In this document: positions 1 to 12,368 of the stretch, one piece after another
Numbering within the stretch: position 1 is the stretch's first letter
Layout: the number at the start of each line of letters is the position of its first letter
Assembly (NCBI RefSeq): GCF_000943545.1
Contig: NZ_JTHP01000009.1
Span: 1-64,000, forward strand
Length of the DNA stretch: 64,000 nt
Source: Paenibacillus terrae
Lineage (GTDB): Bacteria; Bacillota; Bacilli; Paenibacillales; Paenibacillaceae
Direction of reading: 5' to 3'
The notes under the pieces: model-generated
The model's database searches: none
Told to the model about the DNA's origin: nothing
The model's input: only the letters and a program-made list of their open reading frames with translations
Position numbers and translations under genes: made by a program

Positions 1-225
1 GTTACCCATCCAATAGAGCGAAGAGCCCTTAAATCTATGCCAAAAACAACTACTTCTTTGGAAATGTGGTTTAGGTGATAGAGCCTCACGAAGAAGTAGA
101 GGTAGTACTAAAATAGTTGCATAAACACAAAGAAAAGTACAGGTAGATCTTTAAATCAACTTTTATAGATGAGAATTTGTGAAATAAAGTAACCTATCCG
201 GATTGAAGATCATAGCCCATTATAA

Positions 226-369
226 TTAAAAGTATTTCCTGCAAATTATGATAAAGTATTACACGGTATCGTAATGACTGCTGATTATCAGCTACAACGA
301 ATTGAACTGAGAACTATTAGGGATCAATTGGAATGGATAGAAATAGAGGATATCTTAAACATTATTTGA
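226..369 (+). pseudogene. possible remnant of a YolD-like protein gene
   Basis: A 47-codon open frame without a plausible start follows a TAA at 223. Its translation has the layout of the YolD-like C-terminus: a GIV strand, then QLQRIEL, then EWIEIEDILNII, matching the family pattern of a beta-rich core ending in IpFeDI. Nothing upstream in the same frame is open. Resemblance is by eye and short, so this may be chance. The rest of 1-489 shows no credible gene on either strand. Confidence 0.3.
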
Positions 370-489
370 ATTGGAGAATTACAGTTTATTCACATCGTAC
401 AGCTAAACCTCGTTCAGGTGATATTTTAGCTATGCAATTCCAAAATTAAGCGACAGGTGTTCAAATCCAGATTTGAGATTATTTTTTTG

Positions 490-518
490 TTGAAAACGTT
501 CTCCCCATCTTATATAAT
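490..518 (+). promoter_or_regulatory. sigma-A promoter with overlapping cre site, first bgl operon
   Basis: TTGAAA (490-495), a 17-bp spacer and TATAAT (513-518) form a good sigma-A promoter. TGAAAACGTTCTCC (491-504) matches the CcpA cre consensus TGWAANCGNTNWCA except at the last base, and covers the -35 box. CcpA repression of this beta-glucoside operon in the presence of glucose is inferred. Confidence 0.75.
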
Positions 519-537
519 GAATCTACAATTAATATTA

Positions 538-619
538 GGGTTGTTACTGCATCGCAGGCAAAGCCTAAACCAATCCGTGCTAAATTATATTTAGTTTAGG
601 ATTAGTTTAGGCTTTTTTT
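538..619 (+). promoter_or_regulatory. RAT1 antiterminator overlapping an intrinsic terminator, upstream of licT1
   Basis: GGGTTGTTACTGCATCGCAG then GCAAAGCCTAA (538-568) is a typical ribonucleic antiterminator for BglG/LicT proteins. Its 3' end GCCTAAACCAATCC (563-576) pairs with GGATTAGTTTAGGC (599-612) with one mismatch, followed by seven T, forming the competing terminator. LicT binding to the RAT would block terminator folding. The element precedes the antiterminator's own gene, which implies positive autoregulation. Confidence 0.88.
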
Positions 620-649
620 GTTAGTAAAAAATATAAAGTGGGCGAACTC

Positions 650-1486
650 ATGAGGATTAAAAAAGTATTTAACAATAATGTTGCACTGGTTGAAGGGCCG
701 AATCGATCCGAGATCATTGTAATTGGAAAGGGACTAGCCTATCAGAAAAATCCAGGTGGAAATATAGATCCATCAAGAATTGAAAAGACCTTCGTGATGG
801 AGACTAAGGAATTATCTGAGCGGCTATCTACATTACTGAGTGAGATTCCTCCAAAGCATCTAGAATTGACAGATCAAATTATCCGTTATGCAGTAAAGGA
901 TTTACACACTTCCTTTAGTAATAATATCTACCTGGCTCTTACAGATCATATTAGTTATGCAATTACGCGCTCCGCGCAGGGATTGAGTCTCAAGAATGCG
1001 CTGCTCTGGGAGATACAGAAGTTCTATCCGAAAGAATATCACACGGCAAAGCATGCTTTACACTTAATTGAAAAGGAAACCGGAATTAAACTGCCTGTAG
1101 ATGAAGCTGGCTTTATCGCAATGCATTTTGTAAATGGTCAGCAGGATGGTCAGGAAATGGAACAGACCTTGATGGTTACCCAGATGGTTCAAGGAATTCT
1201 TAATATAGTAACACTTCATTATGGGATTGAGCTAGATGAGAATTCGTTAAATTATAGCCGCTTTGTGACTCACTTAAAATATTTTTCTTATCGCACCATG
1301 CGTCATGAATCGATTCCTTCTGAGGACGATGAGCTCTACGAACAAGTCGTTGCCAAGTATCCTGAAGCTTTTGCCTGCAGTGAGAAGGTAAGAGCATATT
1401 TACGGGAAGAGTATCAAGTTGAGACAACCGAGGGTGAAATGGTCTATTTCATGCTCCATATTAGGCGTGTGACCAGCAGAGATTAG
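650..1486 (+). CDS. licT: BglG/LicT-family transcriptional antiterminator (first copy)
   Basis: This 278-aa RNA-binding antiterminator has an N-terminal CAT domain (residues 1-55, starting MRIKKVFNNN) and two PTS regulation domains. The four PRD phosphorylation histidines fall at H100, H159, H208 and H270, almost exactly the B. subtilis LicT positions. Phosphorylation by the partner EII is known to inactivate PRD1, and HPr-dependent phosphorylation activates PRD2. The ATG at 650 is preferred over a GTG at 638 because the family begins at MRIKK. It lies downstream of RAT1 and is followed by RAT2 and bglP. It presumably controls one of the two RAT classes in this window; which class is unknown. 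Confidence 0.93.
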   Translation: MRIKKVFNNNVALVEGPNRSEIIVIGKGLAYQKNPGGNIDPSRIEKTFVMETKELSERLSTLLSEIPPKHLELTDQIIRYAVKDLHTSFSNNIYLALTDHISYAITRSAQGLSLKNALLWEIQKFYPKEYHTAKHALHLIEKETGIKLPVDEAGFIAMHFVNGQQDGQEMEQTLMVTQMVQGILNIVTLHYGIELDENSLNYSRFVTHLKYFSYRTMRHESIPSEDDELYEQVVAKYPEAFACSEKVRAYLREEYQVETTEGEMVYFMLHIRRVTSRD

Positions 1487-1505
1487 CCTATTACAATAAA
1501 TAGCA

Positions 1506-1592
1506 GGGTTGTTACCATTAGTTGGGCAAAGCCTGGATAAGTGATAAGTGTACTGTTTTTCAGTGTACTTAATCACCTATTCAGGTTTTTTT
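1506..1592 (+). promoter_or_regulatory. RAT2 antiterminator plus terminator between licT1 and bglP1
   Basis: GGGTTGTTACCATTAGTTGG followed by GCAAAGCCTGGA (1506-1537) is RAT-like but has ACCATTAG and GGGCA where RAT1, 4 and 5 have ACTG and GCAGGCA. A long stem from 1532-1554 pairs with 1561-1585 and is followed by seven T. No separate promoter is evident between the licT stop and this element, so it should attenuate read-through into bglP1. Confidence 0.82.
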
Positions 1593-1634
1593 ATTTCATA
1601 TAAACCAGAATGAGGTCTAAAGGAGCGAGCACAA

Positions 1635-3530
1635 ATGAAGTACGAAAGATTAGCGAAAGATATCGTGCAGAACATCGGTGGAGAGGAGAATGTTACGAAC
1701 CTTGTCCATTGTGCAACCCGGTTGAGATTTAATTTAAAAGACAATCATTTACCCGATAAAGAGAAGCTGACAAGCTTAGAAGGAGTGCTGACTGTCGTAG
1801 AAAGTGGCGGTCAATTTCAAGTGGTTATCGGAAATGACGTTGCACACGTATATCAAGAGATTATGAAAACCAGCAAACTTGGGACAGGGAATTCTGCATC
1901 AGAGGATGCAGATAAACCTAAGGAGAAGATTCTGTCCACAATTTTTGCAGTGATTTCCGGAAGTCTTTCTCCTCTGTTGCCTGCAATGGCCGGAGCGGGG
2001 ATACTAAAAGCTTTTTTAACCCTGTTCACAACCTTTGGCTGGGTATCTGCGGAAAGTGGAACCTACCTCATTCTGGCTGCAGCAGCTAATGCCGTCTTCT
2101 ATTTCCTACCTATATTCCTGGGCGTCTCTGCAGCGATCAAATTTGGCGCCAATCCTTATGTAGGTGGAGTTATCGGTGCAGCATTAATGGAACCGAACTT
2201 TACGGGGTTATTAGCTAACGGAGATACGACCTCCTTTCTAGGCATCCCTGTAGTCTTGATGGATTATTCATCAACCGTCTTTCCGGTATTCGTAGCAATT
2301 TGGATTTTCTCTTACGTGGAGAAATATCTAAAGAAAATCATCCATAAAGAGCTTCAAACGTTCTTGGTTCCATTGTTGTCTTTAGCCATTATTGTGCCAC
2401 TTACTGCGATGATCTTCGGTCCGTTTGGTGTATATATCGGAAATGCGATAGCGAATTCGATCAATTACCTTATGGGAGTAAGTGGGCTGTTAACCGGTGC
2501 TGTTATTGGCGGGTTAATCTTCTTCCTTGTTGTATTTGGCCTTCATTGGGGCATTATTCCGATCGTTCTGGCAAATCTTACGAATGGAACCGATCCAATC
2601 CTTGCGATGTGGGCAGCTTCTAACTTTGCAATGGCAGGGGTGGCACTGGCTGTTTTCCTTAAATCTAAAGAAAAGTCTTTGAAATCAATTGCCGGTTCCT
2701 CTACGTTAAGTCTGTTGTTAGCCGGTGTCTCTGAGCCGACCGTATACGGGATATTGCTGCGTTACAAGCGAACGATCCCATACGTTATTATTGCCGGAGC
2801 TGTCGGAGGGGCGATTAATGGCGGTTTCCATACGTATGCTACAGCATTTGTCTTCCAAAATATTTTTTCAATCGGTGCATTTGAACCTGTCGGGTATTAT
2901 TTAATAGGGATTGCCGCCGCCATGGGGATTGGTTTGATTCTGACGATTCTTTTCGGTTACCAAGACAAACAAGCTGTTGCAGTGACTGAGCCAAGTGACG
3001 CAACTCCTACTGTAGAAGTAAAGGCTGTTCAACCGGAAGCAAGTGTCAACCTTACTGGTGTTTCGCAGATCTTGAAGAAAGAGGTACTCTTCAGCCCATT
3101 AACAGGAGATGTGAAATCCTTGACTGAAGTTCCCGATCCTGCTTTTGCAGAAGGTGCTATGGGGAAAGGGATTGCAATTATTCCGAGTGTTGGCCAAGCC
3201 GTATCTCCAGTGAACGGTACGATTGGCACAATCCTCAAGTCAGGTCATGCTGTAATTATTTTGTCTGAGAGTGGTGCGGAAATATTGATTCACATTGGAA
3301 TCAACACCGTTCAATTAAAAGGGCAATATTTCACCCCTCGGGTTAAGGCAGGAGATCAGGTCCGCAAAGGGGATCTATTGATTGATTTTGATCTTGAGAA
3401 GATTAAGGAAGCCGGATATAATCCGATCACTCCAGTTATAATCTCGAATTCCGGCGATTATTTGGATGTTATTGAAACAACAAACTCATCGGTTTTGGCA
3501 CAAGATAAGTTGCTGACGCTTGTTGTCTAA
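1635..3530 (+). CDS. bglP: PTS beta-glucoside transporter EIIBCA (first copy)
   Basis: This 631-aa inner-membrane permease imports and phosphorylates beta-glucosides. Domains in order are IIB (about 1-85, with phospho-cysteine C26 in the VHCATRLRF motif), IIC (about 105-460, hydrophobic) and IIA (about 485-631). The IIA histidine pair is at H538 (GHAVII) and H553 (ILIHIG), spaced 15 residues as in IIA-Glc, with H553 the phospho-acceptor. The BCA order is typical of BglP/BglF. An AGGAGCGAG site precedes ATG 1635. A damaged 6-phospho-beta-glucosidase follows, so sugar phosphate made by this transporter would have to be cleaved by the bglA at 4831. Confidence 0.93.
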   Translation: MKYERLAKDIVQNIGGEENVTNLVHCATRLRFNLKDNHLPDKEKLTSLEGVLTVVESGGQFQVVIGNDVAHVYQEIMKTSKLGTGNSASEDADKPKEKILSTIFAVISGSLSPLLPAMAGAGILKAFLTLFTTFGWVSAESGTYLILAAAANAVFYFLPIFLGVSAAIKFGANPYVGGVIGAALMEPNFTGLLANGDTTSFLGIPVVLMDYSSTVFPVFVAIWIFSYVEKYLKKIIHKELQTFLVPLLSLAIIVPLTAMIFGPFGVYIGNAIANSINYLMGVSGLLTGAVIGGLIFFLVVFGLHWGIIPIVLANLTNGTDPILAMWAASNFAMAGVALAVFLKSKEKSLKSIAGSSTLSLLLAGVSEPTVYGILLRYKRTIPYVIIAGAVGGAINGGFHTYATAFVFQNIFSIGAFEPVGYYLIGIAAAMGIGLILTILFGYQDKQAVAVTEPSDATPTVEVKAVQPEASVNLTGVSQILKKEVLFSPLTGDVKSLTEVPDPAFAEGAMGKGIAIIPSVGQAVSPVNGTIGTILKSGHAVIILSESGAEILIHIGINTVQLKGQYFTPRVKAGDQVRKGDLLIDFDLEKIKEAGYNPITPVIISNSGDYLDVIETTNSSVLAQDKLLTLVV

Positions 3531-3559
3531 GCAGAACTAGTCAGAAAGGAGACTCACCT

Positions 3560-4366
<807 letters not shown>

Positions 4367-4596
4367 TAAATTTCACTGATAAATCTATTCGTTGTCCAAA
4401 ACCAATATTACTTATTATTGGGGGCAATCCCACTCGTGAATATACAGTTAACATCTATGTATTGGGGAACAATAAACAATCAGTGGAACATACTTATCTC
4501 ATTGTATCATATAGAAAAGGTGTGTTTATCCTACTAGTTTTTATAAGTATCTTTGACTAATTTTATAAAAATAGCTTTCTAAGCACGTTTTAGTCT

Positions 4597-4638
4597 CATT
4601 CGATGTTATAACTCACATGTGGGTTATAACATCAAATG
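4597..4638. promoter_or_regulatory. long near-perfect palindrome just upstream of the bglA promoter
   Basis: GATGTTATAACTCACA and TGTGGGTTATAACATC form a 32-bp palindrome (4602-4633) with one mismatched pair, extendable outward to CATT...AATG for 42 bp. It ends four bases before the TTGACA box. No T-run follows on either strand beyond short AT stretches, so an operator for a dimeric repressor or activator is more likely than a terminator. The rest of 4367-4596 is AT-rich with no gene that I can support. Confidence 0.5.
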
Positions 4639-4641
4639 AAT

Positions 4642-4670
4642 TTGACAGGCTTCCAAATCTTTGTTAGAGT
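4642..4670 (+). promoter_or_regulatory. promoter for bglA
   Basis: TTGACA (4642-4647), a 17-bp spacer and TAGAGT (4665-4670). It reads into RAT3 and bglA. Confidence 0.65.
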
Positions 4671-4689
4671 TTCAATCAAATACGTATAA

Positions 4690-6270
<1,581 letters not shown>

Positions 6271-6279
6271 GAATCTCAT

Positions 6280-6335
6280 AAGAAATAGATCGGACATCCC
6301 GATTGTAAAGGGGATTTCCGGTCTATGTTTCTTGA
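6280..6335 (+). terminator. possible terminator after bglA
   Basis: AGAAATAGATCGGA and TCCGGTCTATGTTTCT form an imperfect stem with an inner ATCCC/GGGGAT pairing. The trailing T-run is poor. Confidence 0.45.
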
Positions 6336-6336
6336 T

Positions 6337-6373
6337 TGAAAGCGTTGACAATCTCTCGTCTTCGGGCTATACT
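6337..6373 (+). promoter_or_regulatory. promoter with consensus cre site for licT2
   Basis: TGAAAGCGTTGACA (6337-6350) fits the CcpA cre consensus at all 14 positions. It overlaps the -35 box TTGACA (6345-6350), followed by 17 bp and TATACT (6368-6373). CcpA binding here would block RNA polymerase directly, giving glucose repression of the second bgl unit. Confidence 0.85.
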
Positions 6374-6395
6374 TGACGCAATTCCATCATTTTTA

Positions 6396-6484
6396 GGATT
6401 GTTACTGCATAGGCAGGCAAAACCTAAGCCACCAATAAGCGGATTTTACAGTCTTGTTTATTTGTTGAGCTTCGGTTTTTTTTG
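6396..6484 (+). promoter_or_regulatory. RAT4 antiterminator plus terminator, upstream of licT2
   Basis: GGATTGTTACTGCATAGGCA then GGCAAAACCTAAG (6396-6428) is a near-canonical RAT. Its AAAACCTAAGC pairs with GCTTCGGTTTT (one mismatch) ahead of a T-run at 6475-6484. Confidence 0.85.
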
Positions 6485-6541
6485 TTTGCCATAAACAGGA
6501 TGGAACAGGAGTGGCTCTTGCTGGCATATGGGGGGATTTAG

Positions 6542-7372
6542 ATGAAAATAGCAAAGGTCATCAACAACAATGTAATCAGCGTTTACCAGACGGACGGTAC
6601 AGAACTCGTGGTGATGGGCCGCGGGGTTGCTTTTAAGAAAAAGCCCGGAGATAAAGTAGACGAAACCAGAATTCAGAAAGTATTTGCCCTGAAAAACAAG
6701 CAGACGTCCGACAACTTCAAAATGCTGCTGCGTGAGGTTCCACTGGAACTGATTGTGATTGTGGAAGAAATCATTAATGACGCCAAGCACAATTTAAACA
6801 AAAAGCTGAACGAAAATATTTATGTTTCCTTGACCGACCACATCAATTTCGCCGTTGAAAGATACCAGGAAGGATTGGAGATCAAAAACGCGTTATTGTG
6901 GGAAGTCAAGCAGTTGTACAAAGAAGAATTTGCGATCGGTCTGAAAACGCTGGAACAAATTAAACAAAAGCTCGATATTGAATTGCCAGTGGACGAAGCG
7001 GCTTTTATTGCGATTCACATCGTGAATGCCGAAATGAACGAGGAAGTTATCACCACAATGAGTATTACAAAATTTATGCAGCAAATTATCAATATAGCGA
7101 AATATCATTTTAAGGTCGATTTTGACGAGGACTCTCTGAGTTATTTCCGCTTTATTACGCATCTGAAATTTTTCGCCCAGCGTGTGTTTAAGGGGAATCA
7201 CTACGAAAACAACTACGATCATTTGTATGACATGATCAAGGAAAAGCATAGAGACGCGGCTGATTGCACGGAGAAAATCGGAGCTTTTGTGGAAAAAGAA
7301 TACAACCACGAATTGACGAACGAAGAAAAGCTGTATCTGACCGTGCATATTGAGCGGGTGGTTAACAGATAA
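6542..7372 (+). CDS. licT: BglG/LicT-family transcriptional antiterminator (second copy)
   Basis: This 276-aa protein has a CAT RNA-binding domain (1-55, MKIAKVINNN) and two PRDs. The phospho-histidines H100, H159, H207 and H269 coincide with the B. subtilis LicT numbering. ATG 6542 follows a GGGGGGA site. It sits under a promoter with a consensus cre site and its own RAT4, and precedes RAT5-bglP2. The CAT domain differs from the first copy at many positions, which would fit different RAT preferences. Confidence 0.93.
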   Translation: MKIAKVINNNVISVYQTDGTELVVMGRGVAFKKKPGDKVDETRIQKVFALKNKQTSDNFKMLLREVPLELIVIVEEIINDAKHNLNKKLNENIYVSLTDHINFAVERYQEGLEIKNALLWEVKQLYKEEFAIGLKTLEQIKQKLDIELPVDEAAFIAIHIVNAEMNEEVITTMSITKFMQQIINIAKYHFKVDFDEDSLSYFRFITHLKFFAQRVFKGNHYENNYDHLYDMIKEKHRDAADCTEKIGAFVEKEYNHELTNEEKLYLTVHIERVVNR

Positions 7373-7423
7373 GCTGGACTTTTCCTGCAAACAGGATAGA
7401 GAATATATGGGTAAATATTTTTA

Positions 7424-7453
7424 TTGACAGATATGGTTGATTAATTATATTAT
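7424..7453 (+). promoter_or_regulatory. promoter for bglP2
   Basis: TTGACA (7424-7429) lies 18 bp before TATTAT (7448-7453), or 16 bp before TATATT (7446-7451). It allows bglP2 transcription independent of the licT2 promoter. Confidence 0.55.
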
Positions 7454-7484
7454 GAAAACAACAGGAATTTAATAAGTTTTAACT

Positions 7485-7576
7485 GGGATTGTTACTGGTT
7501 ATGCAGGCAAAACCTAAGTCATGAAAAATTGCGGGACAAAAAGCGCCCACCATTTTTCAAGGCTTAGGTTTTTTGT
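7485..7576 (+). promoter_or_regulatory. RAT5 antiterminator plus terminator, upstream of bglP2
   Basis: GGGATTGTTACTGGTTATGC then AGGCAAAACCTAA (7485-7517) is a RAT. AACCTAAG (7511-7518) pairs with CTTAGGTT (7563-7570), and an inner TGAAAAAT/ATTTTTCA pair lengthens the stem; six T follow. Confidence 0.87.
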
Positions 7577-7604
7577 GTGCCTAAATACGTAAAATGCCCA
7601 TTAG

Positions 7605-9512
<1,908 letters not shown>

Positions 9513-9603
9513 ATGACATAAAAATAAGCTCTGAGGGTCCACCTTATCGGTATTTCCGGGCTTTGGTTCAGTGCATAAAAGAAGATGGGCATGTAAGATC
9601 AAA

Positions 9604-9631
9604 GGTGGCTCCGATGGAGTCATCTTTTTTT
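9604..9631 (+). terminator. terminator after bglP2
   Basis: GGTGGCTCC and GGAGTCATC form a 9-bp stem (two G-U pairs) with a GAT loop, followed by seven T. Confidence 0.75.
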
Positions 9632-9738
9632 CGTTATCTTGCCTTTACATTCCAAGAGGGGTACATATGTTCACTGTTTGGTTTATAATTTAGACATAGA
9701 TAAATGGGAGGCTACATCGCAAATGAGAGGTGAATGTA

Positions 9739-10344
9739 ATGAAGAAATCCGAGTTGCCCATCACTGACGAGAAGTGGAGAGCTATTGTGGAGAACGACAA
9801 GTCTTATGATGGTGAATTTTTTTATGCTGTGAAGACAACAGGAATATGTTGTCGCCCCTCCTGCAAATCCCGTCCTCCCAAAAGAGAAAACATCCGCTTA
9901 TTCAAAACAGCAGAACAGGCTTTAGCGGAGCATTTTCGACCATGCAAAAGGTGTAAACCGACGGGGGAACGCTTGCCTGATCATGAATGGATTGCACTGG
10001 TTACAGAGTATGTGGATGCTAACTATAAGGAAAATTTAACGCTGCATCTGCTTGCAGAGATGAGTCATGGGAGCCCGTACCATTTACATCGTACCTTCAA
10101 GCGGGTCATGGATATAACCCCGATGGAATATATACAGCAAACCAGATTGGAGCATGCCAAGCAACAGCTAATGGACTCGGATAAGTCCGTTGCGGAAGTA
10201 GGGGAGAGCGTAGGTCTGTCCAATACCCCTTACTTTATTACGTTATTTAAAAAGAATACAGGCTACACCCCTTTGCAATATCGCCACCTTAAATCAGAAC
10301 AATTACAAAATGGAGGTATACATCATGTTAACCCAAACCCCTAA
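9739..10344 (+). CDS. adaA: AdaA: methylphosphotriester-DNA methyltransferase and AraC-type activator
   Basis: This 201-aa protein takes the methyl group from DNA methylphosphotriesters and then activates the alkylation-damage regulon. The Ada metal-binding Cys set is C38, C42, C69 and C72, identical in numbering to E. coli Ada, with C38 the methyl acceptor. An AraC/XylS double helix-turn-helix occupies about 95-195. ATG 9739 is preferred to GTG 9730, which overlaps the GAGAGGTG ribosome site. The promoter has TATAAT at 9684-9689 and a poor -35, as expected for an activator-dependent promoter. The stop overlaps the start of the next gene by 20 bases. Confidence 0.92.
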   Translation: MKKSELPITDEKWRAIVENDKSYDGEFFYAVKTTGICCRPSCKSRPPKRENIRLFKTAEQALAEHFRPCKRCKPTGERLPDHEWIALVTEYVDANYKENLTLHLLAEMSHGSPYHLHRTFKRVMDITPMEYIQQTRLEHAKQQLMDSDKSVAEVGESVGLSNTPYFITLFKKNTGYTPLQYRHLKSEQLQNGGIHHVNPNP

Positions 10345-10840
10345 AACAATCTATTGGTCATTGTTAACCCACGAGGATTGGAATTTATATATTGCAGCTA
10401 CACCGGATGGATTATGTTACGTAGGTTCACCCGAGAAACCTATAGAGGAATTGGCTTCGTGCGCAGGGAGTCGATTTTCCGGCAGTCCATTAGTTGAAGA
10501 TGATAAGGTTTTACAGCCCTATGCCACAGAGCTTATTGAATACTTTCAAGGGAAACGCACAAGTTTTACCGTTCCTTTTGACTTTCGGGGGACTGCGTTT
10601 CAAATGGCAGTCTGGAACGCGCTGTGTGACATTCCGTATGGAGAGACACAATCCTATTCAGACATTGCCAACGCTATTCAAAAGCCTGCCTCTGTTCGTG
10701 CGGTGGGAGCTGCCATCGGTGCTAATCCGATTCTGGTCACCGTCCCATGCCATCGGGTCATCGGCAAAAATGGCGCTTTAACCGGATATCGCGGTGGTTT
10801 GGATATGAAAGTAAAGCTTTTGCAGCTCGAAAGAGGTTAA
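10325..10840 (+). CDS. adaB: methylated-DNA--protein-cysteine methyltransferase
   Basis: This 171-aa suicide enzyme repairs O6-methylguanine by transfer to C142 in the PCHRVIG motif. The N-terminal ribonuclease-like part (about 1-85) and C-terminal helix-turn-helix DNA-binding part (about 86-171) are both present. ATG 10325 is used; ATG 10310 lies within the GGAGGT ribosome site. The 20-base overlap with adaA suggests translational coupling, as in B. subtilis adaA-adaB. Alternative name ogt. Confidence 0.92.
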   Translation: MLTQTPKTIYWSLLTHEDWNLYIAATPDGLCYVGSPEKPIEELASCAGSRFSGSPLVEDDKVLQPYATELIEYFQGKRTSFTVPFDFRGTAFQMAVWNALCDIPYGETQSYSDIANAIQKPASVRAVGAAIGANPILVTVPCHRVIGKNGALTGYRGGLDMKVKLLQLERG

Positions 10841-10842
10841 TA

Positions 10843-11661
10843 ATGGAAGCACATCATATATACAAATCCCCCAAGACCCTTCTGAATAAAGGAACAGGTT
10901 TCTTGTCGGGGTATACGCACTCGCTAAATCCGTATACAGGCTGCACATTTGGTTGCTCGTATTGCTATGTACGCCAAATGCCGGTTTCGACGTTTCGCGG
11001 CGAGGAATGGGGCACATGGGTTGATATTAAAAAGCAGGCGGCAGATCTTCTTCGCAAGGAGCTTCGGCGGGCCAAATCCAGGGGCAAAGTCACTATTTTT
11101 ATGTCTTCCAGCACAGATCCTTATCAACCTGCCGAGTACAAGGAAGAAGTGACCCGTTCACTGCTGGAGGTGATGGTGGAAGATGCGCCGGATTTCCTGT
11201 TTCTACAGACTCGCAGTCCGCTTGTAAGGCGGGATATCGACTTGTTACTCCGATTAGAGGATCGCGTACGGGTGAGCATGACGGTAGAAACAGACCGCGA
11301 AGATATTCGCAAACATTTTACGCCGGATGCGCCCCCCATTCAGGCCCGTTTCAAGACGCTGCAACTGTTAAAAGAGGCAGGAGTACCGACGCAAGCCACC
11401 ATCGCTCCGATGCTTCCAAGCAGCGAGCAATTTGCGGACAAGCTTTTGCCACTGGTCAACCGTGTCTGTATTGATGATTATTTTATGGGAGACGGCAGTG
11501 GAGGAAGGCGTACACGAAGCTTAAATATCGGTGCGCTGTATGAGCCGCTAGGGCTGGAGGATTGGTATCATCCGGCTGCCTACAAGGCGGTCTACGAACA
11601 ATTTCGTAACATTTTTCCAGAAGAACAGCTTTATGTGAGTCGTGAAGGATTTGAGCCCTGA
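10843..11661 (+). CDS. radical SAM protein of the spore-photolyase-like (COG1533) group
   Basis: A 272-aa radical SAM enzyme with the cluster motif C34-x3-C38-x2-C41 (CTFGCSYC) near the N-terminus, preceded by NPYTGC as in SplB-like proteins. ATG 10843 starts two bases after the adaB stop, so it is translated with the ada genes. SplB itself cleaves thymine dimers, but this short family is functionally uncharacterised as far as I know, and it lacks the extra N-terminal region of true SplB. Placement inside an alkylation-repair cluster suggests a DNA-lesion or nucleotide substrate; that is inference. Confidence 0.8.
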   Translation: MEAHHIYKSPKTLLNKGTGFLSGYTHSLNPYTGCTFGCSYCYVRQMPVSTFRGEEWGTWVDIKKQAADLLRKELRRAKSRGKVTIFMSSSTDPYQPAEYKEEVTRSLLEVMVEDAPDFLFLQTRSPLVRRDIDLLLRLEDRVRVSMTVETDREDIRKHFTPDAPPIQARFKTLQLLKEAGVPTQATIAPMLPSSEQFADKLLPLVNRVCIDDYFMGDGSGGRRTRSLNIGALYEPLGLEDWYHPAAYKAVYEQFRNIFPEEQLYVSREGFEP

Positions 11662-11731
11662 TTTTGGAATAGACCTCATTCAAATGGAATGTGGGTGGAC
11701 AGCATAAGGGTTGTAGAGGGGGAAGCTGAGT

Positions 11732-12349
11732 GTGCAAACTGTGATCACGAAAAATTTTGACTATGGGGAGAAGGAAATCAATTATCTGAAAAATGTGGAT
11801 ACCGTACTCGGCACAGCGATGACGCAAATGGGCAAGGTCGAACGAGTGATTATTCCCGATCTGTTCGCTGCGCTTGTTCATGCGATTGTGGGACAGCTTA
11901 TTTCTGCCAAGGCGGTTCAAACCATATGGGCAAGAATGCAGGAGAAGCTGGGTGCGATGAATTCGGAAAATATAGCGACCCAGTCGGTTGAAGCTATTCA
12001 GAGCTGTGGTATCACGATGAAAAAGGCGGCTTGTATCCTGAATATAGCCCAAACGATAGAGCAGGGCTTGTTGGATTTGCAGGAATTATATGAACTCTCC
12101 GATACACAAGTGATTCAAAAACTGTCCTCGCTGCATGGGATAGGCCCGTGGACGGCTGAAATGATGCTGATTAATTCCATGGAACGTCCGGATGTCGTCA
12201 GTTGGGGCGATATAGCTATTCGGCGGGGGATGATGAAGCTGTACAATCTGGATTCACTTACCAGGAAGCAATTCGAAGAGTACCGTCGAGTCTATTCGCC
12301 TTATGGTTCGGTGGCCTCTATTTATTTATGGAGTATTTCATTTCGTTAA
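11732..12349 (+). CDS. alkA: DNA-3-methyladenine glycosylase II-like (HhH-GPD)
   Basis: A 205-aa base-excision glycosylase of the HhH-GPD superfamily. The helix-hairpin-helix LHGIGPWTAEMM is at about 134-145 and the catalytic aspartate is D160 in SWGDIAIRRG. It lacks the N-terminal beta domain of E. coli AlkA, giving a compact protein. Start GTG 11732 is uncertain. It lies 70 bp after the radical SAM gene and just before alkD, supporting a role in excising alkylated purines. Confidence 0.85.
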   Translation: MQTVITKNFDYGEKEINYLKNVDTVLGTAMTQMGKVERVIIPDLFAALVHAIVGQLISAKAVQTIWARMQEKLGAMNSENIATQSVEAIQSCGITMKKAACILNIAQTIEQGLLDLQELYELSDTQVIQKLSSLHGIGPWTAEMMLINSMERPDVVSWGDIAIRRGMMKLYNLDSLTRKQFEEYRRVYSPYGSVASIYLWSISFR

Positions 12350-12368
12350 GGATCAGGGAGTGGGAACG

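Noticed and set aside
333..449. 38-codon plus-strand frame in the first 450 bases
   Set aside because: No ribosome site and no resemblance to any family; region looks degraded.
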